A DNA stretch of 64,000 bases, from NCBI RefSeq assembly GCF_002733955.1, contig NZ_NVXQ01000024.1, forward strand, positions 94,416 through 158,415, given 5' to 3'. The stretch is from Hoeflea sp. (GTDB lineage: Bacteria; Pseudomonadota; Alphaproteobacteria; Rhizobiales; Rhizobiaceae). The translations under genes and the position numbers were made by a program. Numbering within the stretch: position 1 is the first letter of the stretch; the number at the start of each line of letters is the position of its first letter. This document shows, piece after piece, positions 19,207-30,388 of this stretch. Under the pieces are notes generated by a model. It searched no databases, was not told where the DNA came from, and saw only the letters and a list, made by a program, of their open reading frames with translations.

Positions 19207-20880
19207 ATGCTTGTCCAGCTGTCGATCCGCGATATCGTTCTGATCGAGAAGCTTGATCTCGAGTTTGACGCAGGTCTGTCGGTTCTCACCGGCGAAACCG
19301 GCGCCGGTAAATCCATCCTGCTTGATTCCCTCTCACTGGCCCTTGGCGGCCGCGGTGATGGCAGCCTTGTGCGGCACGGCGCCGACAAGGGGCAGGTGAC
19401 AGCCGTGTTTGACGTCGGCGTCGAGCATCCGGCGCGGCAGCTGTTGCGCGCCAATGACATCAATGATGATGGCGACCTCGTGTTTCGCAGGGTTCAATCG
19501 GGTGATGGTCGCACGCGTGTGTTCATCAATGACCAACCGGCGAGCGTGGCGCTGATGCGCCAGGCCGGCCTGTTGCTGGTCGAAATTCACGGCCAGCACG
19601 ACGACCGCGCGCTGATCGACACGGATGCGCACCGGGCCTTGCTGGATGTGTTCGGCGAGCTCGGCGAACGGGCTGCGAATGTCGCACGGCTGCACGAAGG
19701 CTGGCGCGAGGCGGCGCGGGCGCTGAAAGCCCATCGGGCCAAGGTCGAGGAAGCCAGGCGCGAGGCCGACTGGTTGCGCTCGTCCGTCGATGAGCTCGAA
19801 AAACTGCACCCGGTGGAAGGCGAAGAGGAAGAGCTTGCAGTTCGCCGATCGCTGATGATGAAATCCGAGAAGATGGCGAGCGACATCAACGAGGCCAACG
19901 AGGTGCTCAACGGCCAGGGATCACCGATGCCGGTGATCAGCGGGCTGGTGCGGCGGCTGGAGCGAAAAGCCCAGGAAGCGCCGGAACTTCTCAATGACAC
20001 GGTGGCAGCCCTTGATGCGGCGCTCAATGCGCTGGCCGATGCGCAGACCGCGGTGGAGACGGCGCTGCGGATGGCGGATTTCAATCCGCGCGAGCTGGAG
20101 GAAACCGAAGAGCGGCTGTTTGCGCTTCGCGGGGCAGCGCGCAAATACAATGTTCCCGTCGAGGCGTTGCCGGAACTGGCGGCGCAAATGGTTTCGGATC
20201 TCTCCGATCTGGATGCCGGCGAAGAGCGGCTCGCGGCCATGGAGGCCCGGGTTGACGAAGCCAAGGCCGCGTTTCTGCATGCCGCCGAGCAGCTGTCCGA
20301 GCGCCGCCACAAGACCGGAGAGGCTCTGGCTGCTGCGGTGATGGCGGAACTGCCGGCGTTGAAGCTGGAGCGAGCCGAATTTCTCGTTGAGATCTCAAGC
20401 GATATCGAGCATGCCGGACCCTCCGGCATCGACAATATAGCCTTTCATGTGCGGACCAACCCGGGCTCGCGTCCCGGTCCGATCATGAAGGTGGCGTCGG
20501 GCGGCGAGCTGTCGCGCTTCCTGCTGGCGCTGAAGGTGGCGCTGGCCGATCGCGGGTCTGCGCCGACGCTGGTGTTTGACGAGATCGACACCGGGGTGGG
20601 CGGCGCCGTGGCCGATGCCATCGGCAAGCGGCTCAGGCGGCTGGCGGCTGGGGTTCAGGTGCTTTCGGTCACCCATGCGCCGCAGGTGGCAGCCCGTGCG
20701 GCCACGCATCTGCTGATCGCCAAGGGCCCTTCCGAACCGGGCTCGGCGATGGTGTCGACGCGGGTCAGCACCATGGACGCGGACGCAAGGCGGGAAGAAA
20801 TTGCCCGGATGCTGGCAGGCGAGCACGTTACCGACGAGGCGCGGGCCGCGGCGGCACGCTTGCTGGACGTGGCGGACTGA
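19207..20880 (+). CDS. recN: DNA repair protein RecN
   Basis: RecN is an SMC-like ATPase recruited to double-strand breaks. ATG 19207 gives 557 residues starting MLVQLSIRDIVLIEKLDLEF. Walker A GETGAGKS is near residues 31-38, the middle (about 155-370) is alpha-helical and coiled-coil-like, the ABC signature is ASGGELSRFLLAL, and Walker B is LVFDEIDTGVGG. The frame extends upstream into bamD, but the chosen start matches the family N-terminus. It converges with an unknown gene on the other strand 28 bases on. Confidence 0.95.
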   Translation: MLVQLSIRDIVLIEKLDLEFDAGLSVLTGETGAGKSILLDSLSLALGGRGDGSLVRHGADKGQVTAVFDVGVEHPARQLLRANDINDDGDLVFRRVQSGDGRTRVFINDQPASVALMRQAGLLLVEIHGQHDDRALIDTDAHRALLDVFGELGERAANVARLHEGWREAARALKAHRAKVEEARREADWLRSSVDELEKLHPVEGEEEELAVRRSLMMKSEKMASDINEANEVLNGQGSPMPVISGLVRRLERKAQEAPELLNDTVAALDAALNALADAQTAVETALRMADFNPRELEETEERLFALRGAARKYNVPVEALPELAAQMVSDLSDLDAGEERLAAMEARVDEAKAAFLHAAEQLSERRHKTGEALAAAVMAELPALKLERAEFLVEISSDIEHAGPSGIDNIAFHVRTNPGSRPGPIMKVASGGELSRFLLALKVALADRGSAPTLVFDEIDTGVGGAVADAIGKRLRRLAAGVQVLSVTHAPQVAARAATHLLIAKGPSEPGSAMVSTRVSTMDADARREEIARMLAGEHVTDEARAAAARLLDVAD

Positions 20881-20907
20881 CGGGCGCTGGCCGAAGTCGA
20901 TCCGGCC

Positions 20908-21525
20908 TTACCAGAACACCTTGTTGCCTGACGGACCTTCGAGGCCGGCCATGAGATCATTGACGCGGGAGGTGGAAGCTTTCGCGCTGTCGGTGACCCA
21001 TTGCACGCTCGCGCTGTCGCGGGTCTCGCTTGCGATCATCTCGACCACGCTTCTGAGATGCTGCGCCGTGCTCATGAAGCTGGCCGCCGTTTCAACGTCT
21101 TCCGGATTCAGTCTCGCCGAGGCCGGGGCCTCGTCAGCAAGGACTTCGAGATAGGCGGCGGGCAGGGGGCTGTCAGAAGCCGGCTCAGCGCTTGCCGGCT
21201 GCTCCAGCTCTGCAAGGGTCCTGAAGGCCGTGGCAAAATCGGTGGCAGCAGATTCGAGCTCCTTGGCCATCCGCGCGGTGTGCCCTGCCAGGAAACCCGG
21301 AGCCATGTCGAAAAGCGACAAGGTGTTCATCTGTTCCTTGAGATGCGCGAGCCGCTCTTCGGCAAAGGCCTTGCGCGACAGCGCGGCGGATTCGACGAAA
21401 TTGTCGAGTTTCGCCAGCGCGTCCGTCGCCGGGTCCTGCGGGGCTGTTGCTACTGCCGTCTGGGCCGGAGTGGGCCGCTGCACGGCGGTGGTCTGGGCGG
21501 GTATTGCGTTTGCGCCGACGATCAT
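20908..21525 (-). CDS. unknown 205-residue protein between recN and ligA
   Basis: I do not recognise this family. The 205-residue product has an Ala/Thr/Pro-rich N-terminus (about 1-35), then a charged, helix-forming middle (about 37-115) that could form coiled coil (ALSRKAFAEERLAHLKEQMN), an acidic Ala/Pro-rich stretch, and a C-terminal helical part ending GPSGNKVFW. No signal peptide, transmembrane segment, cysteine cluster or known catalytic motif is visible. Codon use looks like its neighbours and the frame is clean, so it is probably expressed. It is convergent with recN and divergent from ligA. Confidence 0.7.
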   Translation of the reverse strand: MIVGANAIPAQTTAVQRPTPAQTAVATAPQDPATDALAKLDNFVESAALSRKAFAEERLAHLKEQMNTLSLFDMAPGFLAGHTARMAKELESAATDFATAFRTLAELEQPASAEPASDSPLPAAYLEVLADEAPASARLNPEDVETAASFMSTAQHLRSVVEMIASETRDSASVQWVTDSAKASTSRVNDLMAGLEGPSGNKVFW

Positions 21526-21653
21526 GTGCCCACTGGTCCTTCATGGCAGTCTGGGAGATGCTGTTGCGGGGCAGTGTAGGCTGCAAGTCTTAACCGGCGA
21601 TTGATTGTGGCCCGCGGGCGCTGTCGGCTTTTCATTCCTGCCGATTGCGCTAA

Positions 21654-23786
<2,133 letters not shown>

Positions 23787-23836
23787 GGGGGCTTTGTCGC
23801 TCCGAGTATTTGGGTTTGCGAAATTAGCGGATGCAC

Positions 23837-23851
23837 TTAACCGGTTCTTGA
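23837..23851. promoter_or_regulatory. candidate CtrA-like box (7 of 8)
   Basis: TTAA-N7-TTGA lies 58-73 bases before the ATG of the PAS-GGDEF-EAL gene, at a plausible promoter position. One mismatch from the CtrA consensus. Confidence 0.33.
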
Positions 23852-23909
23852 CCTTCCGTGTTCAAGGATCACCGAGCGTCAATTCATAAGCCATGCGGAA
23901 GCTCAGCCA

Positions 23910-26381
23910 ATGACCAATCCCAGAACTGCTGTTTTCAAGGAAAAGGACCCATGGAAACTGGCTCTTGAGGTTGCGGGGCTGGGTGTATGGGATTGGGATC
24001 TGAGGACAAAAACTACCATTTTCTCCGAAACCTGGTGCCGGATGCTCGGCTACAAACGAAGCGAATTTCCGGACAATGCCGATCTCTTTCTTCTGCTGGT
24101 CCATCCGGACGATCGCGAAAGAGCGATTGAAAGCGGTGACCGACATCTGGCCGGACACTGCGACAGCATCGAAACCGAATTGCGCCTCAAGCACAAGAAC
24201 GGCAGCTGGGTCTGGGTCCTTGACAGGGGCGCCGTCATTGAACGCGATGCCGATGGAACGCCGCTGAGAGTAATGGGTGTCCAGACCGACATTACCAGGC
24301 AAAAGCAGGCCGAGCAGGACGCCAACCTGATGAACGAGCGCTTCAAGCTCGCACTGGCAGCATCGGAAACCGGCATCTGGCATTTCGACGTCGGAGCCGA
24401 GCAGAGTTACTGGGACGGAAAAACCTGCGAGATCTTTGGGCTCGATCCCCGCGCGTCCGAGATCGAAAGCGAGACCTGGCACAATTTCTTGCACCCCGAG
24501 GACAGAAGCGAAGCCGAACAGCGGCACCTGGCGGCCATTGGCGATGATCAGGTCATGAAACTGCCCTACCGAATAATCCGCAAGGATGGCGAAATCCGAC
24601 ATGTGGAAACCCTGGCAAAATCCGTCTCAACTCAGGGAGCAGCCGGATATCTGGTGGGTACGATCAGGGACGTTACTGATGAAATAGAGGCCGCGCGCGC
24701 GCTCTACGCCGAAAAGGAGCGATACGAGATCACCTTGGGCGCCATCCGAGACGCTGTTATCAGCACCACCGTCGAGGGTGTTGTGAATTTTGTAAATCCA
24801 TCCGCTCTAAAAATGCTTTCGACCGAACGGAGCAAGCTTGTCGGGCAGAATATTTTCTCCCTGTTCCGAAATGACGAGACGATAAAATCCGTCGAAACGG
24901 AAAACTCATGTGATTTCAAGAATGGTGTAACCCTGGAAATCCGGTCTGAACTTTACCGATGCACAAGTAGTCCGATACTAACGGCGACAGGCGACAGTTG
25001 CGGCAATGTCTACACGTTTCAGAATGTCTCGGAGGAAACCCGACGACAAAGGCAGCTGGCCTACGCGGCCCACCATGATGCGCTTACAGGGCTGTACAAC
25101 AGGGTTGCCTTTGATAATGCACTCGACGAAGCGCTGGAAACAGCCGAAGACACGCCATTTGCCATCTTCTATCTGGATCTTGATCACTTCAAGGCTCTGA
25201 ATGATTTTGCAGGGCACGCTGCGGGAGACGAGGCGCTGCAGGCGATTGCAAAGGCTGCAAACACATGCTTGCCCAAAGGTTCCATCTTTGCCCGGCTGGG
25301 TGGCGATGAGTTTGCTGTCCTCGTCCGCAATTCCGATGTTGCGGCGGTACGAAAGATTGCCGGTGACGTCATCGCTGCGGTTCAGACCGTGGACCCCGGT
25401 TACGCAGTGGGTGGACCTCGTCTTGGTTGTAGTATTGGCATCACCGTGGTCGACGATTCGTCGATGAGTGCTTCAGACGCTCTGGCAGAGGCCGACGACG
25501 CCTGCTACGCGGCCAAGTCCTCCGGCCGTAACCGCTTCTCGCTTTTCACCGAGCATAAATCCCACGTCACTTCGCGATTGACTGCTGCAAGGGAGGTGGC
25601 CGATCTGACTGCAGCCCTCGATGAGTGCAGGGTCATCCTATATGCTCAGGAAATCCATTCGCTTGAGCGTTCTGATGGGCATTGTAACAGGGTCGAGATA
25701 TTGGCCCGGCTGATGGGGCGCGATGGTCGCATCGTCGGTCCGGACGCGTTCATCCCTGCTGCCGAACGTTTTGGCATGGCAACCGTTTTGGACCGTTGGA
25801 TCATCAGGAAAGCTTTCGCGGATTACGGAGACCTGCTTGCGGGGATGGATCTGAAACTCGGCTTCAACCTGTCGGCTCAAACGTTGTGTGACCCGAGCCT
25901 GTGGACCTTCGTAGAAAGCACTGCCAACAAGCATCGGACGCCGCTGTCACAGATCGCATTTGAAATTACGGAGACGGCGGCTGTCAGCTGCTTCGACACT
26001 GCAAACGCATTTGTCGGTAAAGCGCGCCAAAATGGCTGCATGGTGTCGCTTGATGATTTCGGCTCGGGACTTAGTTCATTTGATTATCTGCGGCGATTTC
26101 CGATCAATTGCATCAAGATTGATGGCGCTTTTGTCGAAAGAATTACGGACAGCGAGGTGGACAGGGCTATCATTGCTGCTGTCGTCAAGTTGGCAAGAAG
26201 CCTGCACTTTGATGTGGTGGCTGAAAAGATCGAGACGGCAGAGATCGTCAGGCAGTTGCGCGATCTGGGCGTGACACACGGACAAGGGTACCATCTGCAC
26301 CGCCCGGAACCGCTCGCAGATCTGGTGAAGCGTCGTCTTCATTCGATGAAACGAGTAGACATAAAGGCAATGACAGGCTGA
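23910..26381 (+). CDS. PAS-PAS-PAS-GGDEF-EAL signalling protein
   Basis: This 823-residue cytoplasmic protein is likely to turn over cyclic-di-GMP in response to signals sensed by PAS domains. PAS1 is about 18-132 (ending GVQTDITRQKQ), PAS2 about 146-258 (ending GTIRDVTDEI), and PAS3 about 270-375. The GGDEF domain (about 385-545) has RLGGDEF with GGDEF at 464-468 and no RxxD I-site. The EAL domain (about 565-815) carries EIL at 596-598 in place of EAL, but FNLSAQ, FEITETA, LDDFGSG, IKIDGAF and AEKIET keep the catalytic residues. The gene is more A+T-rich than ligA before it and uses rarer codons, hinting at separate ancestry. ATG 23910 follows GGAAG. Confidence 0.92.
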   Translation: MTNPRTAVFKEKDPWKLALEVAGLGVWDWDLRTKTTIFSETWCRMLGYKRSEFPDNADLFLLLVHPDDRERAIESGDRHLAGHCDSIETELRLKHKNGSWVWVLDRGAVIERDADGTPLRVMGVQTDITRQKQAEQDANLMNERFKLALAASETGIWHFDVGAEQSYWDGKTCEIFGLDPRASEIESETWHNFLHPEDRSEAEQRHLAAIGDDQVMKLPYRIIRKDGEIRHVETLAKSVSTQGAAGYLVGTIRDVTDEIEAARALYAEKERYEITLGAIRDAVISTTVEGVVNFVNPSALKMLSTERSKLVGQNIFSLFRNDETIKSVETENSCDFKNGVTLEIRSELYRCTSSPILTATGDSCGNVYTFQNVSEETRRQRQLAYAAHHDALTGLYNRVAFDNALDEALETAEDTPFAIFYLDLDHFKALNDFAGHAAGDEALQAIAKAANTCLPKGSIFARLGGDEFAVLVRNSDVAAVRKIAGDVIAAVQTVDPGYAVGGPRLGCSIGITVVDDSSMSASDALAEADDACYAAKSSGRNRFSLFTEHKSHVTSRLTAAREVADLTAALDECRVILYAQEIHSLERSDGHCNRVEILARLMGRDGRIVGPDAFIPAAERFGMATVLDRWIIRKAFADYGDLLAGMDLKLGFNLSAQTLCDPSLWTFVESTANKHRTPLSQIAFEITETAAVSCFDTANAFVGKARQNGCMVSLDDFGSGLSSFDYLRRFPINCIKIDGAFVERITDSEVDRAIIAAVVKLARSLHFDVVAEKIETAEIVRQLRDLGVTHGQGYHLHRPEPLADLVKRRLHSMKRVDIKAMTG

Positions 26382-26468
26382 CAGCATTTGGCTGACCGAT
26401 GTCGAACAACGACGTGAATGGCTTCCCGGATAGCCGGTGACAAGTTTATGCTTGTGCCAGCACAACCC

Positions 26469-27968
26469 TCAAGCCAGCACAGCCCTCAACACCACGAACA
26501 GCACGCCGGATAGCACCGCGGCTGCCGGCACGGTGATCACCCAGGCGGCGATGATCTGCAGGAAGTGGGAGCGGCGGACGAGCTTGCGGCGGCGCTGGTC
26601 TTCCGAGCGGGTCGGTTTGGGGCTTGCGTCCGCGGTCGCGTTGATCTGGTGACGGGCGACATATTCGGCGCGGCGGGTCGAGTTCTCGGTGTACCATTCG
26701 CGGAAAAAACCGACACCGAAGACGGCGCCGACGGCGATATGGGTGGAGCTCACGGGCAGGCCGAGCCAGGAGGCGATGATCACGGTGATCGCGGCCGACA
26801 GCGCCACGCAATAGGCCCGCATCGGGTTGAGCTTGGTGATCTGGTTGCCGACCATGCGGATCAGCTTCGGCCCGAACAGCAACAGCCCGAGCGAGATGCC
26901 GACAGCTCCGACGGCCATCACCCAGAGCGGGATCACCACCTTGGGCGCGACTTCGCCGAGCTCGGCGGTGTGCACGATGGCCGCCAGCGGGCCGACGGCG
27001 TTGGCGACATCATTGGCGCCGTGGGCGAAGGAAAGAAGGGCTGCGGAAAAGATCAGCGGCAGGCCAAAGAGTTTTCTGAGCGACTGGTTGCGGTTTTCCA
27101 GCCCTTGCGACTGGCGGGCAATCACCGGCCGTGCAATCAGCCAGCTCAGCACCGCAACGCCAAGCCCGATCAGCAGTGCCATTTCGAAGGGAACGGCGAC
27201 AATCTTCTTCACGCCCTTGAGCGCCAGATAGGTGGCAAAGACGCCGGACATGATGGCGATCAGCACCGGCACCCAGCGGCGTGCGGCGGCGATCTTGTCG
27301 TCCTTGTAGATGATGGCGGTCTTGATGAAGGCGAGGAAGAGAGCCGCGATCAGGCCGCCCATGAAGGGAGAGATCACCCAGCTGGCGGCAATCGAGCCCA
27401 TGGTCGGCCAGTTGACCGCGTCGACGCCGGCTGCGGCAATGCCCGCGCCCATGACGCCGCCGACAATCGAATGGGTGGTCGACACCGGCGCGCCGATCCA
27501 GGTGGCGAGGTGGATCCACATGGCGGCAGAGACAAGGGCCGCCATCATCGCCGAGATGAAGACATTGGGATCGGAGACCGCGACCGGGTCAATGATGCCC
27601 TTGGAGATGGTCGAGACCACGTCGCCGCCGGCGATCAGCGCGCCGGCGCTCTCGAAGATCGCGGCAATGGCCAGCGCCACGCCGAGCGTCATGGCCTGGG
27701 AACCCACGGCGGGGCCGACATTGTTGGCCACATCATTGGCGCCGATGTTGAGCGCCATGTAGGCGCCGATCATGGCGGCGGCGATGATGACCACGGCGCC
27801 GGGCTGGCCGGTGACGAAAACAGCGGCGATGATCGCGCACAGGAAGATGAAGATGATCGCAAGACCCGGCGTGACAAAGCCGCGATTGAGAAGGCCGGTG
27901 GCCTCTTCCATCGTGGCAAACTTGTCGAGATCCTTGTCGAGGGTGGGCTTGCGGTAGGTTTCAACCAT
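26469..27968 (-). CDS. pit: PiT-family inorganic phosphate transporter
   Basis: This 499-residue inner-membrane protein probably imports phosphate with protons or metal-phosphate. It has about ten hydrophobic segments and the duplicated PiT signature GANDVANNVGPAVG (near residues 77-90) and GANDVANAVGPLAA (second half). A hydrophilic N-terminal tail of about 30 residues and a charged loop near the C-terminus (residues about 440-470) are present. The transcript is divergent from the Rrf2 gene. The substrate is inferred from the family; sulfate is a rarer alternative for PiT relatives. Confidence 0.9.
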   Translation of the reverse strand: MVETYRKPTLDKDLDKFATMEEATGLLNRGFVTPGLAIIFIFLCAIIAAVFVTGQPGAVVIIAAAMIGAYMALNIGANDVANNVGPAVGSQAMTLGVALAIAAIFESAGALIAGGDVVSTISKGIIDPVAVSDPNVFISAMMAALVSAAMWIHLATWIGAPVSTTHSIVGGVMGAGIAAAGVDAVNWPTMGSIAASWVISPFMGGLIAALFLAFIKTAIIYKDDKIAAARRWVPVLIAIMSGVFATYLALKGVKKIVAVPFEMALLIGLGVAVLSWLIARPVIARQSQGLENRNQSLRKLFGLPLIFSAALLSFAHGANDVANAVGPLAAIVHTAELGEVAPKVVIPLWVMAVGAVGISLGLLLFGPKLIRMVGNQITKLNPMRAYCVALSAAITVIIASWLGLPVSSTHIAVGAVFGVGFFREWYTENSTRRAEYVARHQINATADASPKPTRSEDQRRRKLVRRSHFLQIIAAWVITVPAAAVLSGVLFVVLRAVLA

Positions 27969-28205
27969 GGTTGGTGATGTTTTCCGTGTTCGGGTTTCGG
28001 CCGGTCGAGGGCCGGATGTGACAGTCCCGTGAATATATTAGTCTGAGTGGATGAACGGCTGGCACGGGTCAGTCAAGCCGTCGGAACAGGGTATCAACGG
28101 CTTTTCGGGCCGTTTGATGGCGGTTTCCTGCCGCTGGAGGGTCGATCAGGGCCTAGGAGAGGTTCTGAATTGCTGCAGCGGGCAGGGCTTGACGAACTTG
28201 CCAAT

Positions 28206-28226
28206 ATGTAACAAATAAAGTTACAT
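28206..28226. promoter_or_regulatory. perfect 7-7-7 inverted repeat overlapping the rrf2 start codon
   Basis: ATGTAAC (28206-28212), a 7-base A/T spacer and GTTACAT (28220-28226) form a perfect dyad whose last two bases are the first two bases of the rrf2 ATG. TTGACG at 28189-28194 could be a -35 element, which would place a -10 inside the dyad. This is a strong candidate for an autoregulatory operator. Confidence 0.6.
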
Positions 28227-28680
28227 GAAACATGACAGCCGCCTTTCATCCGTTCTGCACGCGCTTTTGCACATGGCGGAGCACGACGGACCGATGACAT
28301 CGGAAGCGCTGAGCCAGTGCCTGAACACCAATCCGGTGGTCGTGCGGCGCACCATGGGACTGTTGCGCAAGGCAGGTCTGGTGAAATCGGATCGCGGTCA
28401 CGCCGGTGGGTGGCGTATCGCCGTCGACCTTTCGACCGTCACTTTGCGGCAGTTGCACGAAGCTCTTGGAGAACCGGCTATCTTTGCGGTCGGAAATCGC
28501 AACGAGAGACCGGAGTGCCTGGTGGAGCAATCGGTCAATGCGGCCCTCGACAGCGCGTTTGCCGAGGCCGAAGCTTTGCTGCTCACGCGTTTCGCGGACA
28601 TCACGCTCGCCTCGCTGGCTGCCGATTTTGCTCAGCGCTACGCGACAATGCGGGCCCGGAAGGACAACCATGATGCATGA
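28225..28680 (+). CDS. Rrf2-family transcriptional regulator
   Basis: This 151-residue regulator has an N-terminal winged helix (DSRLSSVLHALLHMAEHDGPMTSEALSQCL, split here as about residues 4-33, then RRTMGLLRKAGLV and GHAGGWRI wing). The three-cysteine Fe-S pattern of IscR/NsrR is absent; only two cysteines occur (SQCL and PECL). It therefore resembles the YwnA-type group that senses by other means, possibly thiol chemistry. No ribosome-binding site precedes the ATG and a dyad overlaps it, so the mRNA may be leaderless. It overlaps the following FAD-oxidoreductase gene by 11 bases and probably regulates that operon. Confidence 0.88.
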   Translation: MKHDSRLSSVLHALLHMAEHDGPMTSEALSQCLNTNPVVVRRTMGLLRKAGLVKSDRGHAGGWRIAVDLSTVTLRQLHEALGEPAIFAVGNRNERPECLVEQSVNAALDSAFAEAEALLLTRFADITLASLAADFAQRYATMRARKDNHDA

Positions 28681-29560
28681 TGTGATTATCGCCGGGGGCA
28701 GTTACGCCGGCATGGCCGCAGCGCTGCAGCTTCTGCGCGCGCACAAGACGGTTCTCGTGATTGACGCAGGTGAGAGGCGTAACCGTTTCGCTGACCTCTC
28801 GCATGGCTTTCTCGGACAGGATGGGGTTGCCGCCGCCGAGATTGCCTCAACGGCCCGCAAGCAGCTCATGGCCTATCCGACGCTCACCTGGGTCGAGGGG
28901 CGGGCCATCGGCATCAGCGGCGAGAAGGATGATTTCAAGGTCACCACTGCCGAAGGCCAGGCACATCACGGGCGTCGCGTGCTGCTGGCAACCGGGGTTG
29001 CGGACCAGCTGCCCGACATTGCTGGTCTTGCCGAGCGGTGGGGCAAATCGGTGCATCACTGCCCCTATTGCCATGGCTATGAACTCGACCGGGGCAAAAT
29101 CGGGGTGATCGGAACCGGCCCGATGTCGATCCATCAAGCCGAGATCGTGTCGGAATGGGGGGACGTGACCTTTTTCCTGAACGGCGCTGTGGAGCTCGAC
29201 GCGGAGGCGCGACGGCGTCTTGAAGACCGCAAGGTGCGGATAGAACCCGCCCTGATCAGCCGGATAGAAGGCAGTGCAGAAGTCGTTCTCGCCGACGCCA
29301 GGAGGCTGGTATTCGCCGGCCTGTTCACGGCGCCGCATTGCACACCCGCCAGCCCGATCGCGGAAAGGGCCGGCTGCGCGCTGGAAGAGACGCTGATCGG
29401 CATCCAGATTAAGACCGATGAGGCAAAGCGGACCTCGATAGCCGGGATTTTCGCCTGCGGAGACGTGGCTCGCGCGCCGCATTCGGTCACGCTTGCGGTT
29501 GCGGATGGCGCATGGGCGGGTGCCCAGATCCACCGGTCGCTGATCTGGCCGGAGCAATGA
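28670..29560 (+). CDS. thioredoxin-reductase-like FAD-dependent oxidoreductase
   Basis: This 296-residue flavoprotein has an N-terminal FAD-binding loop (IIAGGSYAGMAAAL, about 6-19), a redox-active pair in HCPYCHGYELD (about residues 128-138), a second dinucleotide region (IGVIGTGPMS), and the C-terminal FAD motif GIFACGDVARAPHS. It is shorter than classical TrxB and has CPYC in place of CATC, so its partner may not be thioredoxin. Two consecutive ATG codons (28670, 28673) are possible starts. It overlaps the Rrf2 gene and is followed by a methyltransferase, forming a compact three-gene unit. Confidence 0.88.
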   Translation: MMHDVIIAGGSYAGMAAALQLLRAHKTVLVIDAGERRNRFADLSHGFLGQDGVAAAEIASTARKQLMAYPTLTWVEGRAIGISGEKDDFKVTTAEGQAHHGRRVLLATGVADQLPDIAGLAERWGKSVHHCPYCHGYELDRGKIGVIGTGPMSIHQAEIVSEWGDVTFFLNGAVELDAEARRRLEDRKVRIEPALISRIEGSAEVVLADARRLVFAGLFTAPHCTPASPIAERAGCALEETLIGIQIKTDEAKRTSIAGIFACGDVARAPHSVTLAVADGAWAGAQIHRSLIWPEQ

Positions 29561-29588
29561 TACTGCCCTTGTGCACTGGAGCAGCACC

Positions 29589-30263
29589 ATGACATCGTTT
29601 TCCGATCCCGTTGCGGTTTCAGGATATGCGGAGAGGACCGAGCAGCTTGAACCCGGACTTCACCACCTGCACCGGATGGCCGGACTGCTGCTGGCGGAGC
29701 GGGCTGCCTCCGATGCACATGTGCTGGTTCTTGGCGCAGGGGGAGGGATGGAGCTGAGCGTGCTGTCGCAGATGCAGCCCAACTGGCGCTTCCTCGGCGT
29801 CGATCCATCGGCGGCGATGCTGGATCTGGCCAGAACCCGTCTCGGGGAAGCGGCTTCTCGTGTGGGGTTTCACGAAGGCTATATCGACAGTGTGCCCGAT
29901 GGCCCGTTCGATGCCGCAATCTGCCTTCTGACCCTGCATTTCCTGCCGGAGCCGGAACGGCTCAAGACGCTGCGCGCGATTGCTGACCGTCTCAAACCCG
30001 GCGCTCCCTTTGTCGCCGCGCATTACAGCTTTCCCACCGAGGGCGCGGACATGGACAAATGGCTGATGCGCAATGCCGCATTCGCGGTGGCCTCCGGGGT
30101 TCCAGCGGCTCAAGCTGCGAACGGAGCGAGGGCCTTGAAGGAGCGGTTGCCGGTGCTTTCTCCAAGCCGGGATGAGGCGCTGCTTGGCGAGGCAGGGTTC
30201 CTGGATGTCGAGCTGTTTTATGCCGGGCTCGCATTCAAGGGCTGGGTCGGTTACCGCAAGTAA
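29589..30263 (+). CDS. class I SAM-dependent methyltransferase
   Basis: The start chosen is ATG 29589 with GGAG 8 bases upstream; a GTG at 29571 is an alternative. The 224-residue protein has motif I VLVLGAGGGMELSVL (about 44-58), FLGVDPSAAMLDLA, the acidic-loop region FDAAICLLTLHFLPEPERL and the post-motif LKPGAPFVAAHYSF. Substrate unknown. It lies 28 bases after the FAD oxidoreductase and is probably the third gene of the Rrf2 unit. Confidence 0.85.
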   Translation: MTSFSDPVAVSGYAERTEQLEPGLHHLHRMAGLLLAERAASDAHVLVLGAGGGMELSVLSQMQPNWRFLGVDPSAAMLDLARTRLGEAASRVGFHEGYIDSVPDGPFDAAICLLTLHFLPEPERLKTLRAIADRLKPGAPFVAAHYSFPTEGADMDKWLMRNAAFAVASGVPAAQAANGARALKERLPVLSPSRDEALLGEAGFLDVELFYAGLAFKGWVGYRK

Positions 30264-30388
30264 GCGTCGGTAGCGCTGGACCAAGGCGAGCCGCCAGTGC
30301 TTGTCAGCCTTCATCAAAACGCCGATAAGACGCTGGCGCGACTTGCACGAGTTGCCGGGTGCGGCATTCGGGCCGGGGCGGAGATATC

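Noticed and set aside
26565..27977. 470-residue + strand frame opposite pit
   Set aside because: Composition is Gly/Asp/His/Arg repetitive, an artefact of the opposite strand of a membrane protein gene.
28019..28025. Possible Pho box half (CTGTCAC on the minus strand) before pit
   Set aside because: Only one half matches; the second half eleven bases away does not, so PhoB control is not supported.
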